Notes: generated by a model not told the origin, from the letters alone. Positions 1 to 5,499 are shown, counted from the stretch's first letter. The stretch is 5,520 bases of DNA from Oscillospiraceae bacterium UBA6409 (GCA_002438575.1 DJPP01000088.1:1-5520); one strand, 5' to 3'. Numbers and translations are program-made.

Positions 1-161
1 CAGAGCCGCTGGTCCCGCTGGGCACGTCCGCCGTTGACCTTCACCCGCTTGATGCGGATATACTTCTGGGCCAAGGCAGGCGGCAGCAGAGGCAGCGCCT
101 TGGACAGAAATCTGTCCAGCCGTTGTCCGGCGTCATTTTTTCCGATGGTCAGCTCCCGCAT
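1..161 (-). CDS. RluA-family pseudouridine synthase, N-terminal part (cut by window edge)
   Basis: The minus strand reads from an ATG at 161-159 for 53 codons and is still open at base 1, so only the N-terminus is present. The protein begins MRELTIGKNDAGQRLDRFL. Residues about 13-45 (RLDRFLSKALPLL, then QKYIRIKRVKVNG) match an S4 RNA-binding domain, the usual N-terminal module of RluA-type enzymes. These isomerise uridine to pseudouridine in 23S rRNA or tRNA. The catalytic domain, with its Asp motif, lies outside the window, so the call rests on the S4 domain and on recalled similarity to clostridial RluA-family N-termini. The target nucleotide cannot be named. A strong ribosome binding site (GGGGAGGA, bases 176-169) sits 7 bases before the ATG, which fixes the start. 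The gene is divergent from yceD and has its own promoter at 192-219. Another S4-domain protein is a less likely alternative. Confidence 0.85.
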   Translation of the reverse strand, partial: MRELTIGKNDAGQRLDRFLSKALPLLPPALAQKYIRIKRVKVNGGRAQRDQRL

Positions 162-191
162 AACGGCGTCCTCCCCTGTGTTTCTCTGCTT

Positions 192-219
192 ATTGTACCG
201 TGTTTTTGAAAAAAGTCAA
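192..219 (-). promoter_or_regulatory. Sigma-A type promoter of the RluA-family gene
   Basis: On the minus strand the -35 box is TTGACT (219-214) and the -10 box is TACAAT (197-192), separated by 16 bases. Each box differs from consensus at one base. Transcription would start near base 185 and give a leader of roughly 24 bases that contains the GGGGAGGA ribosome binding site. The spacer is AT-rich. It stands back to back with the yceD promoter, with 19 bases between the two -35 boxes. Assignment is by pattern and position only. Confidence 0.75.
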
Positions 220-238
220 AATATTTGTAAGAAAATGT

Positions 239-267
239 TTGACAAGGCATTTTGTGTCGGCTATAAT
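239..267 (+). promoter_or_regulatory. Consensus sigma-A promoter of yceD-rpmF
   Basis: The -35 box TTGACA (239-244) and -10 box TATAAT (262-267) are both perfect matches, with the optimal 17-base spacer. The stretch just upstream (about 200-238) is rich in A and T runs and could act as an UP element. The predicted transcription start is near A273, leaving a leader of about 22 bases before the yceD ATG. That fits a gene pair needing constant high expression for ribosome production. I see no operator-like repeat overlapping it. Confidence 0.9.
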
Positions 268-284
268 ACTACACGTGCCATTGT

Positions 285-290
285 GAGGTG
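285..290 (+). promoter_or_regulatory. Ribosome binding site that sets the yceD start
   Basis: GAGGTG lies 4 bases before the ATG at 295 (6 bases counted from the GAGG core). The reading frame stays open upstream to base 34. Any earlier start would run through the divergent promoter region and over the opposite gene, so this site and the short leader select the ATG at 295. Confidence 0.8.
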
Positions 291-294
291 TACT

Positions 295-795
295 ATGCGT
301 TTGAACGTCAACAAGCTGCTGCATACCCCCGACGCCCGGCAGGACATCCGTTTTGAAATGGATCTGTCCGACCTGGAATTCGGCGGTTCCTGTCCCGTTT
401 CCCGTCCGGTTGTTGTGGACTGCCGGCTGGAGAATAAGGCCGGGCTGCTGCTGTGCGGGATGACGCTGACCACCACGCTGCATTGTATCTGTGACCGGTG
501 CGGTGAAGCGTACGACGCGGACAAGACAACACGCTACGACTGCGTATTGGCGGAGGAGCGTGAGTCTGACGAAAGCGACGACATCATCCTGCTGGATAAC
601 GACGAGGTGGACGTGGAGGAGCTGGCGCGCGACGCCTTTATCCTCGATATGGACACGAAGTTTCTCTGCTCAGAGGACTGCAAGGGGCTGTGCCCCGGCT
701 GCGGTGTGAACCTGAACCGGGAGAGCTGCCGATGCAAAAAAGCAGTGGATCCCCGTCTGGCGAAGCTGGCGCAGCTGCTGCAGAAGGATGAGTGA
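295..795 (+). CDS. yceD: YceD/DUF177 family protein (large ribosomal RNA accumulation protein)
   Basis: The product is 166 residues, a normal size for the family. YceD proteins are almost always encoded next to rpmF. Bacterial and plastid members are linked to 23S rRNA processing or accumulation, but the molecular activity is not settled. Visible marks are the central CDRC motif (C66, C69, with C64 just before) and an acidic stretch at about residues 86-112. A C-terminal cysteine cluster follows (C125, C129, C133, C136, C145, C147) around the Firmicute-typical CSEDCKGLCPGCG. The cysteine spacing suggests a zinc-binding knuckle, which is inference. The start at 295 is chosen for the ribosome binding site and because the consensus promoter ends at 267. 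The longer open frame from 34 would overlap the opposite gene. It is followed after 54 bases by rpmF and presumably shares its transcript. The 54-base gap shows no promoter or terminator. Confidence 0.92.
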   Translation: MRLNVNKLLHTPDARQDIRFEMDLSDLEFGGSCPVSRPVVVDCRLENKAGLLLCGMTLTTTLHCICDRCGEAYDADKTTRYDCVLAEERESDESDDIILLDNDEVDVEELARDAFILDMDTKFLCSEDCKGLCPGCGVNLNRESCRCKKAVDPRLAKLAQLLQKDE

Positions 796-849
796 ATTAC
801 TTTTGTATTACATTGCTGCTCAGGCAATTAAGACCAAGGAGGTGTCAAC

Positions 850-1044
850 ATGGCAGTCCCTAAGGGAAAAGTATCCAAGCAAAGACGCAATAAGAGACGT
901 TCTTCCGTATGGAAGCTGGCAGCTCCCACGCTGGTGGCGTGCGCCAAGTGCGGCGCGCTGCATCTCCCCCACAGAATGTGCCCGGAGTGCGGCAGCTACA
1001 ACGGCCGCGAGGTCAAGGTCGTCAAGTCTGTGGCCGCGAAATAA
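850..1044 (+). CDS. rpmF: 50S ribosomal protein L32
   Basis: The product is 64 residues, the usual length of bacterial L32. The N-terminus MAVPKGKVSKQRRNKRR is a diagnostic basic tail that threads into 23S rRNA. It is followed by a zinc ribbon with all four cysteines kept (C31, C34, C44, C47; pattern CAKC then CPEC), so this is the zinc-binding form. No second, cysteine-free paralogue is visible in this window. A near-perfect ribosome binding site (AAGGAGGTG, 836-844) sits 5 bases before the ATG, consistent with very high translation. It is the second gene of the yceD-rpmF unit and is closed by the hairpin terminator at 1062-1094. In many bacteria plsX follows rpmF, but here it does not. Confidence 0.98.
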   Translation: MAVPKGKVSKQRRNKRRSSVWKLAAPTLVACAKCGALHLPHRMCPECGSYNGREVKVVKSVAAK

Positions 1045-1061
1045 GTTCTGTTGTGCCTTTG

Positions 1062-1094
1062 CAAGAGGGAAGCGCTGCTTCCCTCTTGTTTTTT
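1062..1094 (+). terminator. Intrinsic terminator of yceD-rpmF
   Basis: A perfect 12-bp stem (1062-1073 pairing with 1077-1088) with a 3-base GCT loop is followed directly by six T residues (1089-1094). It begins 17 bases after the rpmF stop. There is no matching A-run on the left side, so it should work only for plus-strand transcription. It separates the L32 unit from the DUF512-der-plsY operon. Confidence 0.95.
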
Positions 1095-1139
1095 ACTGTT
1101 CCCACACTTTTTGTCATGGGAAATATCAAAATCCATCGT

Positions 1140-1168
1140 TTTACTTTATGTTCGTGGGCGGTTATACT
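1140..1168 (+). promoter_or_regulatory. Candidate upstream promoter (P1) of the DUF512-der-plsY operon
   Basis: TTTACT (1140-1145) and TATACT (1163-1168) are separated by 17 bases and match consensus at 4 of 6 and 5 of 6 positions. It lies downstream of the rpmF terminator in an AT-rich leader. It would be a second, upstream start for the operon. It is weaker than the P2 assignment because the whole stretch is AT-rich and chance matches are easier there. Confidence 0.4.
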
Positions 1169-1177
1169 ATATTGTGC

Positions 1178-1206
1178 TTGCGTCTCACGGCAAAAAACGG
1201 TATAAT
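1178..1206 (+). promoter_or_regulatory. Likely main promoter (P2) of the DUF512-der-plsY operon
   Basis: A perfect -10 box TATAAT (1201-1206) has a TTGCGT -35 box (1178-1183, 3 of 6 matches) exactly 17 bases upstream. Transcription would start near 1213 and leave a leader of about 64 bases before the ATG at 1277. The operon needs its own promoter because the preceding transcript ends at a strong terminator. Confidence 0.6.
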
Positions 1207-1237
1207 GAATTGATTATCATGTGGTATTATGTCCTTT

Positions 1238-1246
1238 TGTGGATAA
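1238..1246 (-). promoter_or_regulatory. Consensus DnaA-box 9-mer in the operon leader
   Basis: The minus strand reads TTATCCACA, a perfect match to the DnaA box consensus TTATNCACA. It lies between the predicted P2 start (near 1213) and the start codon at 1277. I see no cluster of further boxes nearby, so this is not an origin. It could be a DnaA-responsive regulatory site or a chance 9-mer in an AT-rich gap. Confidence 0.3.
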
Positions 1247-1276
1247 GGCCGCATTTTGCATGAGTGAGGACGCATT

Positions 1277-2581
1277 ATGAGTACCATTATCACCGCCATC
1301 GACCGGCACAGCCCCGCAGAGCGTGCCGGCGTGCAGGTGGGCGAGCAGCTGCTGACCATTAACGGTCACCCCATTGTGGACGTATTGGATTATCGCTTCT
1401 ACGGCTACGATCCCCTGTCGCACCTGGAACTGAAAACGACAGTGGGCGATGTACGGCACGTCACTGTCCGCAAGGCCGAGGGGCAGGACCTGGGGCTGAA
1501 CTTCGACACGTATCTGATGGACGAAATGCGTTCCTGTGCCAACCACTGCCTGTTCTGCTTTGTGGACCAGATGCCGCCGGGTATGCGCTCCACGCTGTAC
1601 TTCAAGGATGACGACGCACGGCTGAGCTTTCTGCTGGGCAACTACATCACTCTCACCAACCTGACGGAGCGCGAGGCGCAGCGGATCATCGACCTGCACA
1701 TCAGCCCCATCAATGTCTCTGTCCACGCCACCGACCCACAGCTTCACTGCACCATGCTTGGCAACAAGAACGCCGCCCGGTCGCTGGACTATATCCAGGC
1801 CTTCTGCAAGGCCGGTATCGTCATGAACGGGCAGATCGTGGTCTGCCCCGGCTGGAACGACGGCGACCAGCTGCGCCGCACCCTGCGGGACCTGACCGAG
1901 TGGCACTTTTCCAGCTGCTCCCTTGTGCCGGTGGGCATCACCAAGTACCGCCAGGGTCTGGCCAAGCTGCGGCCCGTGGACAGGGACTGTGCCCGGGACA
2001 TCATCGCCATCGCCGAGGAATTCGGGCAGGAAAATCTGCACCGCTTCGGCACCCGCAGGTTCTTCTGTGCTGACGAGCTGTTCCTGCGGGCGGGGCTGGA
2101 GCTGCCCCAGGAGGACTACTACGAGGGCTATCGGCAGCTGGAAAACGGCGTGGGTATGCTGCGCTCACTGGAGCAGGACTTTCTCAGCGCCATGCGGCTG
2201 GAGGAACACGACGAGACCCCTGCGCCCTTCACCATCGCCACCGGCACTGCCGCCGCCCCCTTTATGCGCTATCTGCTGGAGCAGGCCAGCGCCTGGTTCC
2301 CGGCGCTGCGGGGGCAGGTCATCGCCGTGGAGAACGACTTTTTCGGCCACACCATCGACGTGGCCGGTCTGCTGACAGGTCAGGACCTGTCAGCCCAGCT
2401 GCAAAAGGTCCCGGATCTGGGCCGGGTGCTGCTGCCGCTGCATATGCTGCGGCACGGCGAAAACGTATTTTTGGACGACTACACCGTGGAGCGTCTCAGC
2501 GCCGAGCTGGGCTGCCCGGTGCAGATCGTGGGGATAGACGGCGGCGACCTGCTGGACGCCATGCTGGATAGGGAGGAATAA
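1277..2581 (+). CDS. PDZ / radical SAM / DUF512 domain protein of unknown function
   Basis: The product is 434 residues. Residues about 1-68 form a PDZ-like domain (HSPAERAGVQVGEQLLTING is its typical GLGF-loop region). Residues about 80-215 look like a radical SAM fold with CANHCLFC giving C87-x3-C91-x2-C94, the ligands for a 4Fe-4S cluster. The family block FVDQMPPGMR and LYFKDDDARLSFLLGNYITL follows. Residues about 218-425 are the DUF512 region, including YYEGYRQLENGVG. These features match the family described as putative FeS-containing radical SAM proteins (TIGR03279-like), widespread in Clostridia and cyanobacteria. No substrate is known to me. No signal peptide or membrane segment is visible, so it should be cytosolic. 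GAGGA at 1266-1270 lies 6 bases before the ATG. The stop at 2579-2581 is 3 bases before der. Gene order DUF512-der-plsY recurs in Clostridia, hinting at a link with ribosome or membrane biogenesis, but that is inference. Confidence 0.9.
   Translation: MSTIITAIDRHSPAERAGVQVGEQLLTINGHPIVDVLDYRFYGYDPLSHLELKTTVGDVRHVTVRKAEGQDLGLNFDTYLMDEMRSCANHCLFCFVDQMPPGMRSTLYFKDDDARLSFLLGNYITLTNLTEREAQRIIDLHISPINVSVHATDPQLHCTMLGNKNAARSLDYIQAFCKAGIVMNGQIVVCPGWNDGDQLRRTLRDLTEWHFSSCSLVPVGITKYRQGLAKLRPVDRDCARDIIAIAEEFGQENLHRFGTRRFFCADELFLRAGLELPQEDYYEGYRQLENGVGMLRSLEQDFLSAMRLEEHDETPAPFTIATGTAAAPFMRYLLEQASAWFPALRGQVIAVENDFFGHTIDVAGLLTGQDLSAQLQKVPDLGRVLLPLHMLRHGENVFLDDYTVERLSAELGCPVQIVGIDGGDLLDAMLDREE
2371..2394. 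repeat. Perfect inverted repeat inside the DUF512 gene
   Basis: Arms of 11 bases (GCTGACAGGTC at 2371-2381 and its exact reverse complement at 2384-2394) flank the two central bases AG. It falls on codons 365-373 of the DUF512 protein and uses ACA, GGT and TCA, whereas the surrounding codons mostly end in C or G. It could form a hairpin in DNA or mRNA, or be a dyad binding site. There is no T-run after it, so it is not an intrinsic terminator. Function unknown; it may be chance. Confidence 0.6.
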
Positions 2582-2584
2582 ACT

Positions 2585-3913
2585 ATGGCACTGCCTTTGA
2601 TCGCTATCGTGGGGCGGCCCAACGTGGGCAAATCCATGCTGTTCAACAAGATCATCGGCCGGCGGCTGTCCATTGTAGAGGACACCCCCGGCGTCACCCG
2701 TGACCGTATCTACGGTGAGAGCGAGTGGGTGGGGCGCCGGTTCCGCCTGGTGGACACCGGCGGCATCGAGCCCAACACGGACAGCCAGATCCTGTCCTTC
2801 ATGCGGGAGCAGGCCCAGATCGCCATCGACAACGCCGACGTCATTATTTTCGTCACGGATATCAAGACCGGCCTGACTGCCTCCGACCAGGAGGTGGCCA
2901 GTATGCTTCAGCGCAGCCGCAAGCCCATCGTGCTAGCGGTGAACAAGATGGACTCTGTGGGCGCGGTCGACCCGGATTTCTATGAGTTCTACAACCTGGG
3001 TCTGGGCGATCCCGTGGCTGTCTCCGCCGTTCACGGCCACGGCACCGGCGACCTGCTGGACGAGTGCATCAAGTATTTTCCGCCGGAATCGGACGAGGAG
3101 GACGACTCCGACGTGGTGCAGGTGGCCATCATCGGCAAGCCCAATGTGGGCAAATCCAGCCTGACCAACCGTATTCTGGGCGAGGAACGCGTTATCGTCA
3201 GCAATGTGGCCGGTACCACCCGCGACGCCATTGACAGCTACTTTGAGAACCAGTACGGCAAGTATAATTTCATCGACACCGCCGGTATGCGGAAAAAGTC
3301 CAAGGTAGACGACAATATCGAAAAATACAGCGTCCTGCGGGCCACCATGGCTATTGAACGCAGCGATGTCTGTCTCATTCTCATCGACGCTCAGGAGGGT
3401 GTCACCGAGCAGGACACCAAGGTGGCCGGTCTGGCGCATGACGCGGGCAAGGCGTGTATCATCGTGGTGAACAAATGGGACCTGATCGAAAAGGACGGCA
3501 AGACCATGGACCGTATGCGTGAGGACATCCGCCGGGACCTGAGCTATATGCCCTATGCCCCCATCCTGTTCATTTCCGCCCTGACCGGCCAGCGGGTAGG
3601 CCGTCTCTTTGAGCTGATCAACTATGTCAACGATCAGGCGGCCATGCGCATCACCACCGGCACGCTGAACAGTGTCCTGGCAGACGCCCAGACCCGCGTT
3701 CAGCCCCCCACGGACAAGGGACGCCGCCTGAAGATCTACTACATGACGCAGGTGGGCGTCAAGCCCCCCCACTTCGTCATCTTCTGCAACGACAAAAAGC
3801 TGTTCCACTTCTCCTACCAGCGGTACCTGGAAAACCAGTTACGCAGTGTGTTCGGTCTGGAGGGCACCCCCATCGTGCTGACCATCCGCCAGAAGGGAGA
3901 GGACGACGGTTGA
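2585..3913 (+). CDS. der: Ribosome biogenesis GTPase Der (EngA), tandem G domains
   Basis: The product is 442 residues, typical of Der. It is an essential GTPase that binds the maturing 50S subunit. G domain 1 shows GRPNVGKS (10-17), PGVTRD (35-40), DTGG (57-60), NKMD (120-123) and SA (147-148). A short acidic linker follows (168-176, ESDEEDDSD). G domain 2 shows GKPNVGKS (184-191), GTTRD (210-214), DTAG (231-234), NKWD (296-299) and SA (331-332). The C-terminal KH-like domain spans about 350-442, with YYMTQVGVKPPHFVIFCN at its core. All nucleotide-binding motifs of both G domains are intact. The residue after the first P-loop Ser is Met rather than the commoner Thr, which should not disturb the motif. 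GGGAGGA (2571-2577) inside the end of the preceding gene sets the ATG at 2585. The stop codon overlaps the plsY start, suggesting translational coupling. Confidence 0.98.
   Translation: MALPLIAIVGRPNVGKSMLFNKIIGRRLSIVEDTPGVTRDRIYGESEWVGRRFRLVDTGGIEPNTDSQILSFMREQAQIAIDNADVIIFVTDIKTGLTASDQEVASMLQRSRKPIVLAVNKMDSVGAVDPDFYEFYNLGLGDPVAVSAVHGHGTGDLLDECIKYFPPESDEEDDSDVVQVAIIGKPNVGKSSLTNRILGEERVIVSNVAGTTRDAIDSYFENQYGKYNFIDTAGMRKKSKVDDNIEKYSVLRATMAIERSDVCLILIDAQEGVTEQDTKVAGLAHDAGKACIIVVNKWDLIEKDGKTMDRMREDIRRDLSYMPYAPILFISALTGQRVGRLFELINYVNDQAAMRITTGTLNSVLADAQTRVQPPTDKGRRLKIYYMTQVGVKPPHFVIFCNDKKLFHFSYQRYLENQLRSVFGLEGTPIVLTIRQKGEDDG
3895..3903 (+). promoter_or_regulatory. Ribosome binding site supporting the TTG start of plsY
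   Basis: GGGAGAGGA lies within the last codons of der and ends 6 bases before the TTG at 3910. No in-frame ATG occurs before codon 30 of plsY, and starting there would remove the first membrane helix. This site therefore decides the start in favour of TTG. Confidence 0.75.
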
Positions 3914-4566
3914 ACCATCTCATCGGCGCTATACTGCTGGCCTCGCTGGTCATATTGCTGCTGGGCTATTTCTTAGGTTGTCTCAACGGCTCGGTAATGG
4001 TCAGCCACTTTATCATCAAGGACGATGTGCGGCAGCACGGCAGCGGCAACGCGGGCCTGACCAACTTCTACCGCACCTACGGGGCCAAATACGCACTGGG
4101 TGTCATTCTCTTCGACATGGGTAAGACCATGATCGCCTGCCTGATCGGCGGTGCAGTTTTCGACTATCTGGCCGGTGACTGGACGTTGGGCGTACTGCTG
4201 GGCGGCCTTGGCTGTGAGCTGGGCCATATGTTCCCGGTGTTCTTCGGCTTCAAGGGCGGCAAGGGCATCCTGTCCGGCGGCACGCTGGTGTGGCTGCTGG
4301 ACTGGCGCGTAGGGCTCATCGCCTGGGCGCTGTTCGCCGCGCTGTGGCTGCTGACGAGATATGTCTCTCTCGGCTCCGTCAGCGCCGCTGTGTCCATGCC
4401 CGTCACCACATTTTTCTTCTGCGACAGGAGCATCCTCTACACGGCGCTGGCCCTCCTGATCGCCGCGCTGGTGGTCTGGTGCCACCGCGATAATATCGCA
4501 CGCCTGCTGCGTCATCAGGAACGCAAATTCCAATGGCACGCCGGCGCACCCAAAAATGACAAATAG
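3910..4566 (+). CDS. plsY: Glycerol-3-phosphate acyltransferase PlsY (acyl-phosphate dependent)
   Basis: The product is 218 residues, close to the usual size of about 200. PlsY moves the acyl group from acyl-phosphate (made by PlsX) to glycerol-3-phosphate, giving lysophosphatidic acid in the cytoplasmic membrane. Hydrophobic helices lie at about residues 4-24, 62-84, 92-113, 122-148 and 158-190. The three conserved loops are present: HGSGNAGLTNFYR (43-55), GHMFPVFFGFKGGKG (105-119, the glycine-rich glycerol-phosphate/phosphate loop) and HRDNIARLL (192-200) after helix 5. RYVSLGS (150-156) is also family-typical. The start is TTG at 3910, whose last two bases are also the first two of the der stop (TTGA, 4-base overlap). 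A GGGAGAGGA site 6 bases upstream supports it. Translation is probably coupled to der. The C-terminal tail is basic and cytosolic. The next gene starts 18 bases after the stop. Confidence 0.95.
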   Translation: MNHLIGAILLASLVILLLGYFLGCLNGSVMVSHFIIKDDVRQHGSGNAGLTNFYRTYGAKYALGVILFDMGKTMIACLIGGAVFDYLAGDWTLGVLLGGLGCELGHMFPVFFGFKGGKGILSGGTLVWLLDWRVGLIAWALFAALWLLTRYVSLGSVSAAVSMPVTTFFFCDRSILYTALALLIAALVVWCHRDNIARLLRHQERKFQWHAGAPKNDK

Positions 4567-4584
4567 AGAAAGGAAATCACCGCT

Positions 4585-5499
4585 ATGAAACATAATCAGA
4601 TGCGGCAGGTGGTGTTCCCCATCCTGGCCGCCTTTATCTGGGGCACCGCCTTTGTGGCGCAGGATATGTGTGCTGACAGTATCGGCGCCTTCGCCTTTAA
4701 CGCCTCCCGCTACTTCATTGCCGTGCTGGCCCTGCTGGTGGTCATCCTGATCAGCGACGGTCTGAAGAAGGATAAGCCCACCCTCTCCCCCATCCAGAAA
4801 AAGGCCGCCAACAAGCAGCTGTGGCTGGGCGGCCTGTGCTGCGGTGTTGCCCTGGCCTGTGCCTCCAACTTTCAGCAGGCGGGTATGGTTGCCGGCACCG
4901 ACTCCGGCAAGGCCGGCTTCATCACTGCCCTGTATGTGGTACTGGTGCCTGTGTTCGGCCTGTTCTTCAGGCGCAAGGTCAGCCTACCCGTGTGGATCGC
5001 CGTGGCCCTGTCCGTGCTGGCCCTGTATCTGCTGTGCATCAAGGGCAGCTTCTCCCTTTCCCCCGGCGATCTGCTGATTTTGATCTGCGCCGTGTGCTTT
5101 GCGGTACATATCCTGGTCATTGACCACTTCACCGCCTACTGCGACGGCGTGAAGCTCAGCTGCCTGCAATTTCTGTTTGCCGGCGTTATCTCCGCTGTGT
5201 GTATGTTCCTCTTCGAAGAGGTGGACTTCGCCGCCATCTGGAGCTGCATCCTGCCCCTGCTGTACGTGGGCATTTTCTCCTGCGGCGTGGGCTACACCCT
5301 GCAGATCCTGGCCCAGAAGGACTCCAACCCCACGGTGGTCACTATCCTGCTGAGCCTGGAAAGCGTATTCGCCGTTATCGCCGGTGCCATTATCCTCAAG
5401 CAGCAGATGTCCGTCCGGGAATACGTCGGCTGTGCCGTGATGTTCGCCGCCGTTCTCCTGGCCCAGATTGACTTCCCCGTAAAGCAAAAAACCGAATAA
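4585..5499 (+). CDS. EamA/DMT-superfamily transporter, 10 membrane helices
   Basis: The product is 304 residues, the standard length for a two-repeat EamA permease. Predicted helices are at about 8-27, 35-57, 79-99, 107-127, 134-152, 158-178, 190-210, 217-239, 249-270 and 277-296, giving two five-helix repeats (about 8-152 and 158-296). Family-like stretches include AAFIWGTAFVAQ in helix 1, GTDSGKAGFITALYVVLVP before and in helix 4, and SLESVFAVIAG in helix 9. Substrates of this family are varied (metabolites, amino acids, nucleotide precursors), and nothing here identifies one. It carries 13 cysteines, mostly in membrane segments, a mild oddity. AAAGGA (4569-4574) lies 10 bases before the ATG. 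It starts 18 bases after plsY with no terminator between, so it is probably the last gene of that operon. I recall gpsA following plsY in some Clostridia; this gene occupies that place. Confidence 0.9.
   Translation: MKHNQMRQVVFPILAAFIWGTAFVAQDMCADSIGAFAFNASRYFIAVLALLVVILISDGLKKDKPTLSPIQKKAANKQLWLGGLCCGVALACASNFQQAGMVAGTDSGKAGFITALYVVLVPVFGLFFRRKVSLPVWIAVALSVLALYLLCIKGSFSLSPGDLLILICAVCFAVHILVIDHFTAYCDGVKLSCLQFLFAGVISAVCMFLFEEVDFAAIWSCILPLLYVGIFSCGVGYTLQILAQKDSNPTVVTILLSLESVFAVIAGAIILKQQMSVREYVGCAVMFAAVLLAQIDFPVKQKTE

Noticed and set aside
101..118. Inverted repeat TGGACAGA-AA-TCTGTCCA in the RluA-family gene
   Set aside because: The 8-base arms are short enough to be expected by chance, and the sequence is explained by the conserved S4 motif RLDRFLSK.
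34..294. In-frame upstream extension of yceD, adding 87 residues
   Set aside because: It would overlap the RluA-family gene on the other strand, run across both promoters and lack a ribosome binding site. The family N-terminus begins at the ATG at 295.
796..849. Possible internal promoter or regulatory element between yceD and rpmF
   Set aside because: The 54 bases hold AT-rich words but no -35/-10 pair at proper spacing and no stable hairpin; only the rpmF ribosome binding site is clear.
788..1213. Plus-strand open frame overlapping rpmF in another frame
   Set aside because: It covers the certain L32 gene and reads through the terminator; its translation has no family features.
1095..1276. 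Small RNA gene or riboswitch in the leader region
   Set aside because: No strong stem set or terminator-like hairpin was found by eye after base 1094; the region is explained by promoters and a short leader.
1260..1280. Six-codon open frame (ATG at 1260, stop TGA overlapping the DUF512 start codon)
   Set aside because: An ATGA overlap could suggest a leader peptide, but there is no convincing ribosome binding site before it and the peptide (MSEDAL) shows no attenuation signature.
1217..2041. Long minus-strand open frame (274 codons) opposite the DUF512 gene
   Set aside because: It is antisense to a clearly conserved protein. The translation is rich in His, Val, Gln and Gly as expected from the reverse complement of GC-rich codons, and it shows no recognisable domain.
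2933..3808. Long minus-strand open frame (291 codons) opposite der
   Set aside because: It lies wholly antisense to both Der G domains, with shadow-type composition and no family resemblance.
3973..4593. Minus-strand open frame (206 codons) opposite plsY
   Set aside because: It is antisense to PlsY with composition dominated by Gln, Ala and Glu, as expected from reversed membrane-protein codons.
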